Below, piece by piece: positions 17,552 through 26,578 of a stretch of DNA of 64,000 nt. This stretch comes from an uncultured Oscillospiraceae bacterium (GTDB taxonomy: Bacteria > Bacillota > Clostridia > Oscillospirales > Acutalibacteraceae): NCBI GenBank assembly GCA_949289045.1, contig CASEMN010000004.1, positions 1 through 64,000 on the forward strand. Reading direction: 5' to 3'. Numbering within the stretch: position 1 is the stretch's first letter; each line of letters begins with the position of its first letter. The notes under the pieces are model-generated. The model was not told the DNA's origin. It was given only the letters and a program-made list of their open reading frames with translations, and ran no database searches. Both the position numbers and the translations under genes were made by a program.

Positions 17552-18844
17552 TCACCCCTCAATTTTTCTAATAAGATAACCGCAGCCGCCCTCAAAGGGA
17601 ATAGTCAGACTGCCGTTATCGGTTTTAAGCCTGCCGCCGAAACTTCCGTCGCCTACGGGAATTACCTCTACTTCATTCCATCCGATGTTATATGTGCCGC
17701 TGCACTTTTTATCGGAATAGGCAAAATATGTATCAGTAAGCCACACAGCAGGCATACACATAGTTCCGTTTTCCTTTAAAACTTCACCATTCTTAGTGAT
17801 CTTCTCATCCTTTATATAAGACTTTACGCCTCCTGAAAAATGTGCAACCCTGTTTGAAAACAGACCTGTGATCTTCTTTCTCTCAAAAGTATTAAGATAC
17901 AGATAGGGAACATTTATAAGTGCAAATTCTTTAAGAAATTTATTCTCCCAATCCTCTTTTCCGAAAAGATCCTCACCGTGGATGTTTCCGTAGAAAAGCT
18001 TTTCGAGATCCATATCCCACTGAAGCCCTTTTGTCAGTCTGCCGCCGGCAAGAAGGGACGGCGGATATTTGAGAAAATCTCTCTGAGTCATTCTCAGATT
18101 CCATATAGCGGGAATATAGCCTATAATATCGCTTTTGCCCCACTGGGAACGGAATCCGAATGCCCCTTCACGGTAAATAAATTCAGATGTAATATCTACG
18201 CCTTTATCCGCAAAGTATTCAATCATTTTGCGTCTGTATTCTTTTTCTTTTTTAATACAGACGCCTTTGCCGGGATTTACGAAAAATGCATCGGCATGAA
18301 GAGTTTTGATTTCATCGAATGGCAAAAGCGACAGAAGCTTATCGGCTCTTTTCTTAAAATAGCCGCTTTCATATTCCTTACTGAAAAGTACCTGATAGGC
18401 TTTTCTCGAATTCCATGTACCCGTAACTCTCGGTTTACCTTTTGCATTTTTTACAATAAGGCCGTTTTTAAGATATTCATCCCAAAGTCCGCTCTCTTCA
18501 TAAGCATCGGAAAAGTTTATATGGAGAGATAAAACCGTATGATATTTTTTCGCTTCTCTAATTAGCCAAAGAAGCTTTTCTCTCGCTTCTTCAGCAGTTT
18601 CGGTTCCGGCTGCAAAACGGTTCACCTCGAAAAATTCTGGATATCTGTCATCGTGGCCTAAATACTGCCAGCCAACAAGATAAATTATTTTAGGTGCACC
18701 GGCTGTAAGTTCATCAGTTTTTTTAATAATTTCTAAAACCTCGTCAAAAGTATTGAATACCTTTGAACCGCCTTTATTATCGGGGTTTGCCACAATGATT
18801 TTCATCATCATTGTTTGGCTGTAATCGTAGTTAAATTTCTTCAT
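17552..18844 (-). CDS. Putative GH101-superfamily glycosidase, intracellular
   Basis: The 430-residue protein has no signal peptide. IIYLVGWQYLGHDDRYPEF (53-71), LHINFSDAY (107-115), IKTLHADAFFV (179-189) and DITSEFIY (217-224) follow the strand order of a TIM-barrel glycosidase with Asp185 as candidate nucleophile and Glu221 as candidate acid/base, reminiscent of GH101 endo-alpha-N-acetylgalactosaminidase. It is much shorter than GH101 enzymes (over 1000 residues) and lacks their extra domains. It ends in TGA 8 nt before the sugar dehydrogenase start. Its pairing with a second GH101/129-like gene in the same operon suggests action on alpha-GalNAc or alpha-Gal linkages. Function is unproven. 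Confidence 0.55.
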   Translation of the reverse strand: MKKFNYDYSQTMMMKIIVANPDNKGGSKVFNTFDEVLEIIKKTDELTAGAPKIIYLVGWQYLGHDDRYPEFFEVNRFAAGTETAEEAREKLLWLIREAKKYHTVLSLHINFSDAYEESGLWDEYLKNGLIVKNAKGKPRVTGTWNSRKAYQVLFSKEYESGYFKKRADKLLSLLPFDEIKTLHADAFFVNPGKGVCIKKEKEYRRKMIEYFADKGVDITSEFIYREGAFGFRSQWGKSDIIGYIPAIWNLRMTQRDFLKYPPSLLAGGRLTKGLQWDMDLEKLFYGNIHGEDLFGKEDWENKFLKEFALINVPYLYLNTFERKKITGLFSNRVAHFSGGVKSYIKDEKITKNGEVLKENGTMCMPAVWLTDTYFAYSDKKCSGTYNIGWNEVEVIPVGDGSFGGRLKTDNGSLTIPFEGGCGYLIRKIEG

Positions 18845-18853
18845 AATATCCTC

Positions 18854-19900
18854 TTAAAACTTAACGTGCTGTACTGCTGCCTCACCGTCGGCAGTGATAT
18901 TTATTACGGTTCCGCCAAGCATACCGAGATCTATGTAGCAGTTATATGAACTCTTCATAACATAGCAGAGACCTACGCCTTCATACTCACCGTAGAAATT
19001 GTTTACATGGTCGTGTCCGGCAAACATATGGGTTCCGCCATTTGCCTTAAAGACATCAAAGAATCCGTAATTGGTTTCAGCGATACCGGGATCTTCTCCC
19101 CTTTCACCGAACTTATAGTCATTTTCGTTAAGCTCTAAAAACTCCGGAACAGCTATATGCATGAAAGCCATGTTCTTGACTGTGCTGCCTTGTGTTTCGG
19201 CAATACCATTTACTGCCCACTTGTACCACTCGATCTGCTTTTCATTTATTGTGCCATATCCTTCATCAGTTGGCTCACCGTCATCAAAAAGGAAGAAAGA
19301 GTAAACCGCTTTTCCGTCCTTTTCAACGTTCAATATATAGTTGCCCGCTCCGTTAAGATCAGCGGGACCGTACTGGAAAAGACAATATTCGCTTGCAAGG
19401 TAGATGTCGCAGAGCTTTGCCCTATCCGCTCTGCCCTCCATATCGTGATTTCCGAAAACCGGAGCCCACGGGATTTCAAAGGAATCCATAAAATCTGCAA
19501 ACTGCTGTGTGGCGATGTCGTTCCATTCAGTAAGAACCTGGTCGCCTGTAACGATAATCAGATCGGGATTTTCACGCTTTATCATATGGGAAAGACCTAT
19601 TCTTCCGAGTCCGTCAAGTATGTAATTAGTACCGATAGCGGCGCCGAAGGTTGCATGATTGCGAAGATGTACGTCAGTTATGACAAGAACTTTAAAGTTG
19701 TCGCCTTTCATCTCCAGCTTCTCTACAAGACTTTCGTCAAAAGCCATATTCTCGTTCCAGGCATAACCCTCGGCTTCACCTTTCTGCTCATTAGCGGCAA
19801 CTGCATAAAAGACAATATTGCAGCTTACGGCAATAACGGCATAAATGGCAACTAAGGCTACAAAAATTTTAAATCCGTTTGATGCAAAAATCTTTTTCAT
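18854..19900 (-). CDS. Calcineurin-like metallophosphoesterase, membrane-anchored
   Basis: The 348-residue protein is anchored by one N-terminal transmembrane segment (about 8-33) with no clear lipobox. It has VLVITDVHLRNHATFG, IIVTGDQVL, VFGNHDMEG and FAGHDHVNNF, so all metal-binding blocks of the family are present. The active domain should face outside. It is the first gene of the 14-gene operon; the ATG has TAGGAGCG upstream, and a CCTGATT/AATCAGG hairpin lies in the leader about 20 nt before the start codon. It is related in sequence pattern to the lipoprotein phosphoesterase near the other end of the operon, which suggests duplication or two related substrates. Confidence 0.8.
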   Translation of the reverse strand: MKKIFASNGFKIFVALVAIYAVIAVSCNIVFYAVAANEQKGEAEGYAWNENMAFDESLVEKLEMKGDNFKVLVITDVHLRNHATFGAAIGTNYILDGLGRIGLSHMIKRENPDLIIVTGDQVLTEWNDIATQQFADFMDSFEIPWAPVFGNHDMEGRADRAKLCDIYLASEYCLFQYGPADLNGAGNYILNVEKDGKAVYSFFLFDDGEPTDEGYGTINEKQIEWYKWAVNGIAETQGSTVKNMAFMHIAVPEFLELNENDYKFGERGEDPGIAETNYGFFDVFKANGGTHMFAGHDHVNNFYGEYEGVGLCYVMKSSYNCYIDLGMLGGTVINITADGEAAVQHVKF

Positions 19901-20146
19901 AATTTACGCTCCTATTTCACCTGATTTTTAATCAGGAATTTTATTCATCACATTTAAATTAAAACTTTTCTTTTTCCATCTTGACTTTCAAATTAGTTTG
20001 GATTATTGTGACACTCGTAATCGACAACAAAAGCTAAACCTTATTTGACAATATTTTATCCATATTATATAATCGTTGCGTTAAAAATAGTTTTGAAAAT
20101 CTTCCAAAATTTTTAGAAATCCTATCATGAAAGGGAGTTGGTTTAC
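19901..20146. promoter_or_regulatory. Divergent control region between glycan operon and araC
   Basis: This AT-rich 246-bp region separates the minus operon from the plus regulator. On the minus strand a poor sigma-A match, TTGTTG-17-AATAAT, can be read around 20000-20030, as expected for a promoter that needs an activator. A 7-bp hairpin (19920-19936, loop TTT) lies in the operon leader just before its ribosome binding site. I see no second gene here. Confidence 0.5.
20045..20073 (+). promoter_or_regulatory. Sigma-A promoter of araC regulator gene
   Basis: TTGACA at 20045-20050 and TATAAT at 20068-20073 are separated by exactly 17 bp, which is a consensus vegetative promoter. It would start transcription near 20080, about 67 nt before the GTG start. 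Confidence 0.85.
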
Positions 20147-20995
20147 GTGAAATGCAGCGAAAAAGGAGTATTGAGCAAATCCGATGTCTATTTCTTTTCC
20201 CCATCTCCTAACGCAAGAAAACATCTTTTCTATCCTCTTTCGATGGGTCACTTTTTCTGCGTTGACGGATATCACCTCACCAGAGAACGCTACGATAGCT
20301 TTTTAATCACGTATATCATCGAAGGCACATTTAACGTTTATTTAAACGGCGAAAAAGTTCCGGCCGAAGCAGGTTCAACGGTAATATTAAACTGCTATGA
20401 GCCCCATGAATATGACACTGATTCACATTTTGAATCTATATGGCTGCATTTTGACGGCCCGGGAGCTATGGAGTTATACGAGTACATTACCTCTAACGGA
20501 GGAAATATTATACGCTGCGCTAATCCTAAGTCAGTTAAAAAATTTCTTAAAAATCTTTATCAGTCTCTGAGCAGCAAAAAAACTTTGTCCGAAAGCAGTA
20601 TGTCGGCTGAAATTTATGCTCTTTTATGTGAGCTTCTTAACGTTATGCACGCAAAAATAAGAAAAAACGGCGCCAATGAAAAAAGCGTTTACGAAGCTCA
20701 GAAATACATAAGCGAAAATCTCGGAGAACATTTAACAGTCGCTTCAATCGCTAAACAGGTACATATGAGCGTCTCTCATTTTTCACGAATTTTTAAACAG
20801 CAGACAGGATATTCTCCCTATGATTATGTTCTGGTAACTCGCCTTAACGTTGCGAAAAACTGTTTGAGAGAAACAAATATGAGTATTTCTGAAATAGCAT
20901 ATAAAACCGGATTTAACAGCGAGTCAAACTTTATATTTTTCTTTACTTCAAATACAGGAATATCTCCCGGTAAATTCAGAAAGCTGAATTTTTAA
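20147..20995 (+). CDS. AraC-family transcriptional regulator
   Basis: The protein is about 282 residues. An N-terminal cupin-like sugar-sensing domain (TYIIEGTFNVYLNGE, GSTVILNCYEPHEYD, WLHFDGPG) is followed by a C-terminal double helix-turn-helix, with LTVASIAKQVHMSVSHFSRIFKQ cut by the usual hinge and MSISEIAYKTGFNSESNF as the second. GTG 20147 is chosen because AAGGGAG (20131-20137) is 9 nt away; the in-frame TTG at 20138 would overlap it. It is divergent from the 14-gene glycan operon and directly upstream of the GH35 gene, so it likely activates both on a released sugar. That target assignment is inferred. Confidence 0.85.
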   Translation: MKCSEKGVLSKSDVYFFSPSPNARKHLFYPLSMGHFFCVDGYHLTRERYDSFLITYIIEGTFNVYLNGEKVPAEAGSTVILNCYEPHEYDTDSHFESIWLHFDGPGAMELYEYITSNGGNIIRCANPKSVKKFLKNLYQSLSSKKTLSESSMSAEIYALLCELLNVMHAKIRKNGANEKSVYEAQKYISENLGEHLTVASIAKQVHMSVSHFSRIFKQQTGYSPYDYVLVTRLNVAKNCLRETNMSISEIAYKTGFNSESNFIFFFTSNTGISPGKFRKLNF

Positions 20996-21008
20996 ATATA
21001 TGTGGTTA

Positions 21009-21038
21009 CGCCCCGTGGGACAAAAGTCTTACGGGGCG
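21009..21038. other. Stable hairpin between araC and GH35 genes
   Basis: CGCCCCGT and ACGGGGCG form an 8-bp GC-rich stem with a 14-nt loop and no T run after it. It may trim or attenuate the araC transcript, or protect the end of the GH35 message. It is not a standard terminator. Confidence 0.5.
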
Positions 21039-21075
21039 GTGAAATAATAAATTATATTTCTCAAAGGAGTTTCTT

Positions 21076-23187
21076 ATGGAGCAATTTTTTGACTGCAGCA
21101 GTCCTGTAGAAATAAAAAAAGGGCAGCTGAAAATCTCAGAAACACAATGCGACATCGATTTTACGAACCGATACCTCACAAAAGGTGGAAAGCCTTGGGT
21201 TCCGGTAATGGGCGAATTTCATTTTTCACGTTATCCTAACGAAGAGTGGGAAACCGAAATTCTTAAAATGAAAGCAGCGGGAATAAACATAATAAGCACT
21301 TATCTTTTTTGGATTTACCATGAAGAAAAAGAGGGAGAATTTAATTTTTCAGGAGACAGAGATATTAAAAAATTCCTGACCCTTTGCAACAAACATAATA
21401 TGTATGTGCTTATGAGAATAGGTCCCTGGTGCCATGGCGAAGTGGTATATGGAGGTTTTCCGAAATTTATTCAGAAGAGAACCGACAAGAGAAGCAACTC
21501 TCCCAAATACCTTGAAAAGGTAGAAAAAATATATACTCAGTATTACCTTCAGTCTAAAGATTTCTTCTACCCTAACGGCTGCGTAATCGGAATACAGCTT
21601 GAAAATGAATACGGTGGAAGAGACAAGGATCATATACAGGTTTTAAGAAACCTTGCCCTTAAAGTAGGGTTTAAACTGCCTATCAACACCTTTACGGCTT
21701 GGCCTATAATCACAGGAGCAAAAGATAATCTGCTTCCCATGTTCGGAGGATATCCGGAAAGGCCCTGGGTACAGAGCACAAAGCCCCTTAAAACAGACGA
21801 CCGTTTCAGAATTATCGACAGCAAAACAGACGACGGCATCGGCTGTGATATCCTCAAGCCCTCAACAACAGGAGAGGTCACATATTTTGATTTCCCCTAT
21901 GCAACCTGTGAGCTGGGATGCGGAAACCAGGTAACGGAACACCGCAGACCCATTATCTCCTCTTCAGATGCTCTGGGTATGCTTATTGTCACTCTTGGAA
22001 AGGGACTTAATTTCCCCGGCTACTACATGTTCCACGGCGGAAGGAACTCTTACGGCGAACTTTACCAGGAAAGCCGCAAAACTCTTTACCCAAATAACTG
22101 CCCTGTTATTAGCTACGATTTCCAGTCACCTGTCTCTGAATACGGACTGCTCCGTGAATCCTATCATCGTCTTAAGCTTGTACATTATTTCCTTAACTGT
22201 TTCGGTGAAAGTTTTGCCTTAACTCAAAGCTTTTTTGCCAAGAAAAACAATGACGAAACAGACTTCAAAACCTCTGTTCGCATTTCTCCCAAAGGTAACG
22301 GATTTGTGTTCATAAACAATTATCAGCGCTTTGAACCCTATAAGGATATCGAAAACCTTTCAATGAAAATCGTTTCCCATAGCGGAGAAATAAATCTTCC
22401 GAAAATAGATGTAAAATCCGGCGTTTCATTTTTCTATCCCTTCAATTTTGAAATAGGCGGAATTAACTTTGATTATATTACCGCTCAGCCTATCTGCAAA
22501 ACTGCTGAAAACGGCAGAGAAAAATATTATTTCTTTGTTCCCGATTCAGTTAAGTGCACCTTCAAAGCAGACGGCAATATAGAAACAGCCGCTGAAAAAA
22601 TTGACGGTCAGTATGTTCTCTCAGAGTTTTCAGCTAAAACTCCCGCAATTAAAACAGAAAAAGCCGATGTTTATATTCTCAGCGAAAAAGAGGCATGGAA
22701 ACTCTGGTACATTGACGAAAAGGTTATATTCAGCGCTGACACTGTAATCAGTGACAACGGAACCGTTTACACAATTAAAGAGCTTGATGGCAAAAAGCCC
22801 CATATCTCTTTGGAACAGATTCGCACCAAACGAGTTAAATATGAGCACTACCTGTTCTCTCACGGCAGAAAGAAGATGTATAAGCTTACAATTCCCGCCG
22901 ATACAGTTACCGATTTTTATGATTGCAAAATCGACTTTGACATAAAGGGAAGCGTTGCTCAGTGCTACTGCGGCGGAGTGCTTATGGCGGATTTATTTAA
23001 TTACGACGGTATACTTACAATATGCACAAGGCGTTTCAGCGAAAAAATTAAAAAAGGTATGCCTATTATAATAAAGGTTTCACCAATAGGAAAACACCGT
23101 CCCATATATTTCGAGCACGAAATGGAACGCGGCGTTGCAGAGCTTCAAATAAAGAGCATCACCTGCTTTGAGAAAACAAAAATATAA
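21076..23187 (+). CDS. GH35-like beta-galactosidase, cytoplasmic
   Basis: The 703-residue protein has no signal peptide. The GH35 pattern is clear: PVMGEFHFSRYPNEEWE (43-59), YLFWIYHEE, MRIGPWCHGEVVYGGFP (113-129) and GIQLENEYGG (172-181) with Glu178 as acid/base. The nucleophile block is divergent: ATCELGCGNQ offers Glu279 instead of the usual SEFYTGW-type context, so this is a distant subfamily. YDFQSPVSEYG matches the family's YDYDAPISEYG-type motif. Family members remove beta-linked galactose from non-reducing ends. AAAGGAG precedes the ATG. It shares the strand with, and probably the promoter of, the AraC regulator, and ends before a strong terminator. Confidence 0.82.
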   Translation: MEQFFDCSSPVEIKKGQLKISETQCDIDFTNRYLTKGGKPWVPVMGEFHFSRYPNEEWETEILKMKAAGINIISTYLFWIYHEEKEGEFNFSGDRDIKKFLTLCNKHNMYVLMRIGPWCHGEVVYGGFPKFIQKRTDKRSNSPKYLEKVEKIYTQYYLQSKDFFYPNGCVIGIQLENEYGGRDKDHIQVLRNLALKVGFKLPINTFTAWPIITGAKDNLLPMFGGYPERPWVQSTKPLKTDDRFRIIDSKTDDGIGCDILKPSTTGEVTYFDFPYATCELGCGNQVTEHRRPIISSSDALGMLIVTLGKGLNFPGYYMFHGGRNSYGELYQESRKTLYPNNCPVISYDFQSPVSEYGLLRESYHRLKLVHYFLNCFGESFALTQSFFAKKNNDETDFKTSVRISPKGNGFVFINNYQRFEPYKDIENLSMKIVSHSGEINLPKIDVKSGVSFFYPFNFEIGGINFDYITAQPICKTAENGREKYYFFVPDSVKCTFKADGNIETAAEKIDGQYVLSEFSAKTPAIKTEKADVYILSEKEAWKLWYIDEKVIFSADTVISDNGTVYTIKELDGKKPHISLEQIRTKRVKYEHYLFSHGRKKMYKLTIPADTVTDFYDCKIDFDIKGSVAQCYCGGVLMADLFNYDGILTICTRRFSEKIKKGMPIIIKVSPIGKHRPIYFEHEMERGVAELQIKSITCFEKTKI

Positions 23188-23207
23188 TTTTTTAAGATTA
23201 AACAGTA

Positions 23208-23244
23208 AAATCCCTTGCAAATTAAATCTGCAAGGGATTTTTTC
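23208..23244. terminator. Intrinsic terminator after GH35 gene
   Basis: A 12-bp stem (AAATCCCTTGCA/TGCAAGGGATTT) with a 9-nt loop is followed by T6. It can serve the plus GH35 transcript and, read backwards, the convergent membrane-protein gene, whose stop touches its end. Confidence 0.88.
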
Positions 23245-23848
23245 ATTTGTTCTTTTGTTTTTCTGTTTCGTCTGTCTTTTCTTCCGTTGGCTTCTCTTTT
23301 TTGAAGGGAAAGTTCAGATACCTGTTTACAAAAATCGAAATCACTATTCCGATACCCGTATCAAGAAGCCTGTTTACCGCATAGGTAATAGGCGACTTTT
23401 GACCGATACTGATTAATATAACAAGAAAGGTGATAACTGAAATCGAAACAGCGTTTTGAAGTTTCAACAGATTGCAGATGTAAATTAAAAACACTACACC
23501 TACTGCAATAAGCAATATATTAAGTAAGCGAATAGGAACACTTAAATTTATTAGCAGGAAAAGAAGTCCCGCCGCCGCACCTATGGCAGTGCCGTAAATA
23601 CGGCTTTTTCCGCTGCTTACAGAGTCCGCAACTGTTGACTGCATTACAACCACAGCAGCAATACAGGCAAACATCGGATCCTGACGGTTTACAATAAAGG
23701 TAAGAAGCTCAAAGAATTTTCCGTCAAATTCATTGGTTATTTCGGCTAAAAGAGGAAACAGCACATAAACCACAAGACACAAAAGTACCGAAACAGCGGT
23801 TTTTATGTTTCTCATACCTGGCAAAGGCAGCTTTTTAACATCTTTCAC
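23243..23848 (-). CDS. Aromatic acid exporter (ArAE/FUSC)-type membrane protein
   Basis: The protein is about 201 residues from GTG 23848, chosen because AAAAAGGGGG sits 7 nt before it; an in-frame GTG at 23872 has no such site. Four to six hydrophobic segments contain the FUSC-like features ACIAAVVVMQSTVADS, GTAIGAAAGLLF and RLLDTGIGIVISIFVN near the C-terminus, and the tail is highly charged (Lys/Glu/Thr). It lacks the large cytoplasmic domain of full-length exporters. Its relation to the flanking GH35 and GH31 genes is not evident. Confidence 0.7.
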   Translation of the reverse strand: MKDVKKLPLPGMRNIKTAVSVLLCLVVYVLFPLLAEITNEFDGKFFELLTFIVNRQDPMFACIAAVVVMQSTVADSVSSGKSRIYGTAIGAAAGLLFLLINLSVPIRLLNILLIAVGVVFLIYICNLLKLQNAVSISVITFLVILISIGQKSPITYAVNRLLDTGIGIVISIFVNRYLNFPFKKEKPTEEKTDETEKQKNK

Positions 23849-23893
23849 ACAGGCGTCCCCCTTTTTATTCACCTTTAATTTTCCGTTTTATAA

Positions 23894-26296
23894 TTACATT
23901 ATACCATGCATTTTAAGGATTTCTTCAATAGGACCCTTATAATCGCCGGAACAAGGAATAGCTTTACTGGGATTCTTAACGAAATCAGTAAATCTTTCCG
24001 CTTTCCAGGCAACGGGAGCCTGGAACTTTGTAATAAGCTCAATAAGCTCTTCTGTTATATTGCGATTTTCGAGAGCTTTTACTCCGATAACCTTAACTTC
24101 AAAGCTGCTTTCCGGTGTAACATTTGAAACTTTAACCGAAATGCCCATATTGTTTTTCTCGTAAGCAAAGGGGACTTCCTTTCCGTTGACGAGAACTTTT
24201 TCTGCATCGGCAATATCTCGGAAAGTAACCTTCACTTCTCGAGACTCAGGCAGCGATGATGCGTCTCCTTTTGCTGCACTCCAGGAAAATACTGCTTCAT
24301 TGCCTGTTTCATCAACTTTAAGCTCTGTCTGTGCAAATTTTCCTTTTTCAAACTCTTTTGTCTCTCCGTCATCTTCATAGAGGCTGAAGCTGCCTTTTCC
24401 TCTGTAAACGAGAATCTCCATTGTTTTAGGATTCTTCCAGTTATTTACTCTATCCTCAGTTCCCAGGGGGATTATTGCTCCCTCTTTTGCAAGAACGGGT
24501 ATACTCTCGAGTCCTCTGTACATATCGTAATATCTTCCGCCCTTGTAAATTCTGCCTGTGAAGATATCGGTAAAGCGTCCTTCAGGAAGCCATACCTTGG
24601 CACAGGAGAGATTTGTTTCAGGGGAAATCGGATCAGTAACAGGAGCAGCTATAAGCTCGCTTCCGAAGAAGTACTCGTTTCTTACAGAATAAGCCTCTTC
24701 CCTTTCAGGGTATGAGTAATAAATAGGCTCACATAAAGCAATGCCTTTTGAGTAGGTTCTGTAATTCATAGAATAGATATAGGGAATAAGTCTATGACGC
24801 AGACGAAGATTTTCTGTAGCTATAACACGGGCGTCGTATCGGTATTTCCATGGCTCCTTACCCATAAACTCATTGCTTGTGGAGTGAAGTCTCATAATGG
24901 GGCTAAAAACTCCGAACTGAACCCATCTTATATAGAGCTCGTCATCTTTTTTGCACTTATGATGGCCGCCTATATCGTGGCTCCACCAGCTATATCCGAC
25001 ATTTGCTGCAGTTGCGGTAAAATAGGGCTGGAATTTTAGACATGCCCAAGACACGTTAGTGTCGCCTGAAAATCCTAAGGGATAACGGTGACTGCCCTCT
25101 TCGGCATATCTTGAAAGAATAAGACCACGCTTATTTTTATCGGTATTGTCAAGATAGTGGTAATGGTTAAGTGCCCAAAGGGGATCAAGACCTTTAAGAC
25201 GTGTATTTTTACCCTGCTGCCAGTCAATCCACCAGAAATCCACTCCGTCCTTTTCGTAAGGATGGTGAAGATATTTAAAATAAGCTTCCACAAACTTTTT
25301 ATCGGTTATATCAAAGGGAATCTGCTGTTTTTCCTCTTTATTATATCCCAGCTCATCAGCCATCTCATCGTAAGCGTCCTCAAACCACCTTACACCTGTT
25401 GACGGATGAATATTAAGTGTGATTTTAAAGTTCATATCTTTAAGCTGGCGCAGGAACTTTTTATAATCGGGGAAAAGGTCCGTATTCCAGCTGTAACCGG
25501 TCCAGCCATCACTTACATACATTTCCTGAATGGTTTTAGGCGGAATTTTGTTTTTGGCGCTTTCTCCGAATTTTTCTACAACGTCAACCCAGTGCCAATC
25601 CATATCTATTGTAGCAACTGTTATTGGAATCTCTTCGCTTACAAAGCGGTTCATAAGGTCAAGGTATTCCTGCTGAGTATAGGCTTTATATCGGCTCCAC
25701 CAGTTACCGAGACACCAGCGAGGTACAAGAGGTGTTTTACCTGTAAGACGGTAAAAATCATAAATACAGCCACGGTAATCGTTGCCGTAAGCAAAATAGT
25801 ATACATCCCGCTCCCAGTGAGCTCTTCTCGCTATTGTTCCGTCCTCTTCAAGAACAAGGGAATCGCTGTCATCAAAAATCGTTGCTCCGCTTCTTGAAAT
25901 AAGGCCGTCTCCTAAAGGAATAGCTCCTGCAGTTTGATCAAGGGTTCTGTATGTACCCTTAAGATTACCGGAATGAAAATTGGTTACCTTTCTTCCGTCA
26001 GATAGAACTATGTATGACATTTTTTTCAGCACAAGGTCATAGCAAAATTCACTGTGGGCAGTTTTAATAAGAACCTTTCCGCCTTTTTTCTCAAAGGTAC
26101 ACTTGGGCTTTTCAAAATCTCTGTACCAAACCTTTTGGGTCGGTTTATCTTCAAAATTCATTGTAGGGCTGAATTCCACACGTACCATTCTTCCGGCAAG
26201 CACACTGATTCTTATATTTCCGTACTGTCTTACGCAACTGCTGTCAGCAGTGCCGTGGGATTTAAAAGAAAACTTGTTTTCAAAAACGCTATCCAT
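23894..26296 (-). CDS. GH31-family alpha-glycosidase, cytoplasmic
   Basis: The protein is about 800 residues from ATG 26296 (GAGGAG 7 nt upstream; an earlier in-frame ATG at 26329 lacks a site). It has an N-terminal beta-sandwich, a barrel with TVATIDMDWHWVDV, DFWWIDWQQG (nucleophile Asp358) and GFSGDTNVSW (acid/base Asp412), then RYRLIPY-type and C-terminal beta domains. GH31 covers alpha-glucosidases, alpha-xylosidases, alpha-galactosidases and alpha-N-acetylgalactosaminidases; the YRYDARVIATENLRLRHRLI segment does not settle the choice. The gene has its own upstream region with inverted repeats and is probably monocistronic, about 45 nt before the FUSC-type gene. Confidence 0.88.
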   Translation of the reverse strand: MDSVFENKFSFKSHGTADSSCVRQYGNIRISVLAGRMVRVEFSPTMNFEDKPTQKVWYRDFEKPKCTFEKKGGKVLIKTAHSEFCYDLVLKKMSYIVLSDGRKVTNFHSGNLKGTYRTLDQTAGAIPLGDGLISRSGATIFDDSDSLVLEEDGTIARRAHWERDVYYFAYGNDYRGCIYDFYRLTGKTPLVPRWCLGNWWSRYKAYTQQEYLDLMNRFVSEEIPITVATIDMDWHWVDVVEKFGESAKNKIPPKTIQEMYVSDGWTGYSWNTDLFPDYKKFLRQLKDMNFKITLNIHPSTGVRWFEDAYDEMADELGYNKEEKQQIPFDITDKKFVEAYFKYLHHPYEKDGVDFWWIDWQQGKNTRLKGLDPLWALNHYHYLDNTDKNKRGLILSRYAEEGSHRYPLGFSGDTNVSWACLKFQPYFTATAANVGYSWWSHDIGGHHKCKKDDELYIRWVQFGVFSPIMRLHSTSNEFMGKEPWKYRYDARVIATENLRLRHRLIPYIYSMNYRTYSKGIALCEPIYYSYPEREEAYSVRNEYFFGSELIAAPVTDPISPETNLSCAKVWLPEGRFTDIFTGRIYKGGRYYDMYRGLESIPVLAKEGAIIPLGTEDRVNNWKNPKTMEILVYRGKGSFSLYEDDGETKEFEKGKFAQTELKVDETGNEAVFSWSAAKGDASSLPESREVKVTFRDIADAEKVLVNGKEVPFAYEKNNMGISVKVSNVTPESSFEVKVIGVKALENRNITEELIELITKFQAPVAWKAERFTDFVKNPSKAIPCSGDYKGPIEEILKMHGIM

Positions 26297-26450
26297 AAAA
26301 CTACTCCTCACCAAAAGGTTATTAAACATGCACCGATTTCATAAAAGAAAAGAGCATAGCTCAGCTTAGTTACGGCGCACCGTTTCACTTTGCCTTTATT
26401 TTAGCATAAGAAAATTTATTTTTCACTGTTCACAATGACGAGAATAAAGG

Positions 26451-26465
26451 GTGCATTTTTTGCAC
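26451..26465. promoter_or_regulatory. Inverted repeat upstream of GH31 gene, candidate operator
   Basis: GTGCA-TTTTT-TGCAC is a perfect 5-bp inverted repeat about 155 bp before the GH31 start. Closer in, an extended -10 (TGC TAAAAT, minus strand, around 26400) and a second repeat ACGG-CGCA-CCGT near 26371-26382 can be read. These look like regulator sites but the regulator is unknown. Confidence 0.4.
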
Positions 26466-26528
26466 TTTGACACCGGATTGACAAATGTACATTTTTAAGG
26501 AAATTCACGGCGAATAACCATAACGAAA

Positions 26529-26568
26529 AATCCGGAACCGACAGGATATCTGCGTTAAGTTCCGGATT
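26529..26568 (-). terminator. Intrinsic terminator of beta-helix protein gene
   Basis: A 10-bp stem (AATCCGGAAC/GTTCCGGATT, 20-nt loop) is followed on the minus strand by a TTTTC run. It lies 11 nt after the stop of the beta-helix gene and separates it from the GH31 unit. Confidence 0.8.
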
Positions 26569-26578
26569 GATTGTTTTA

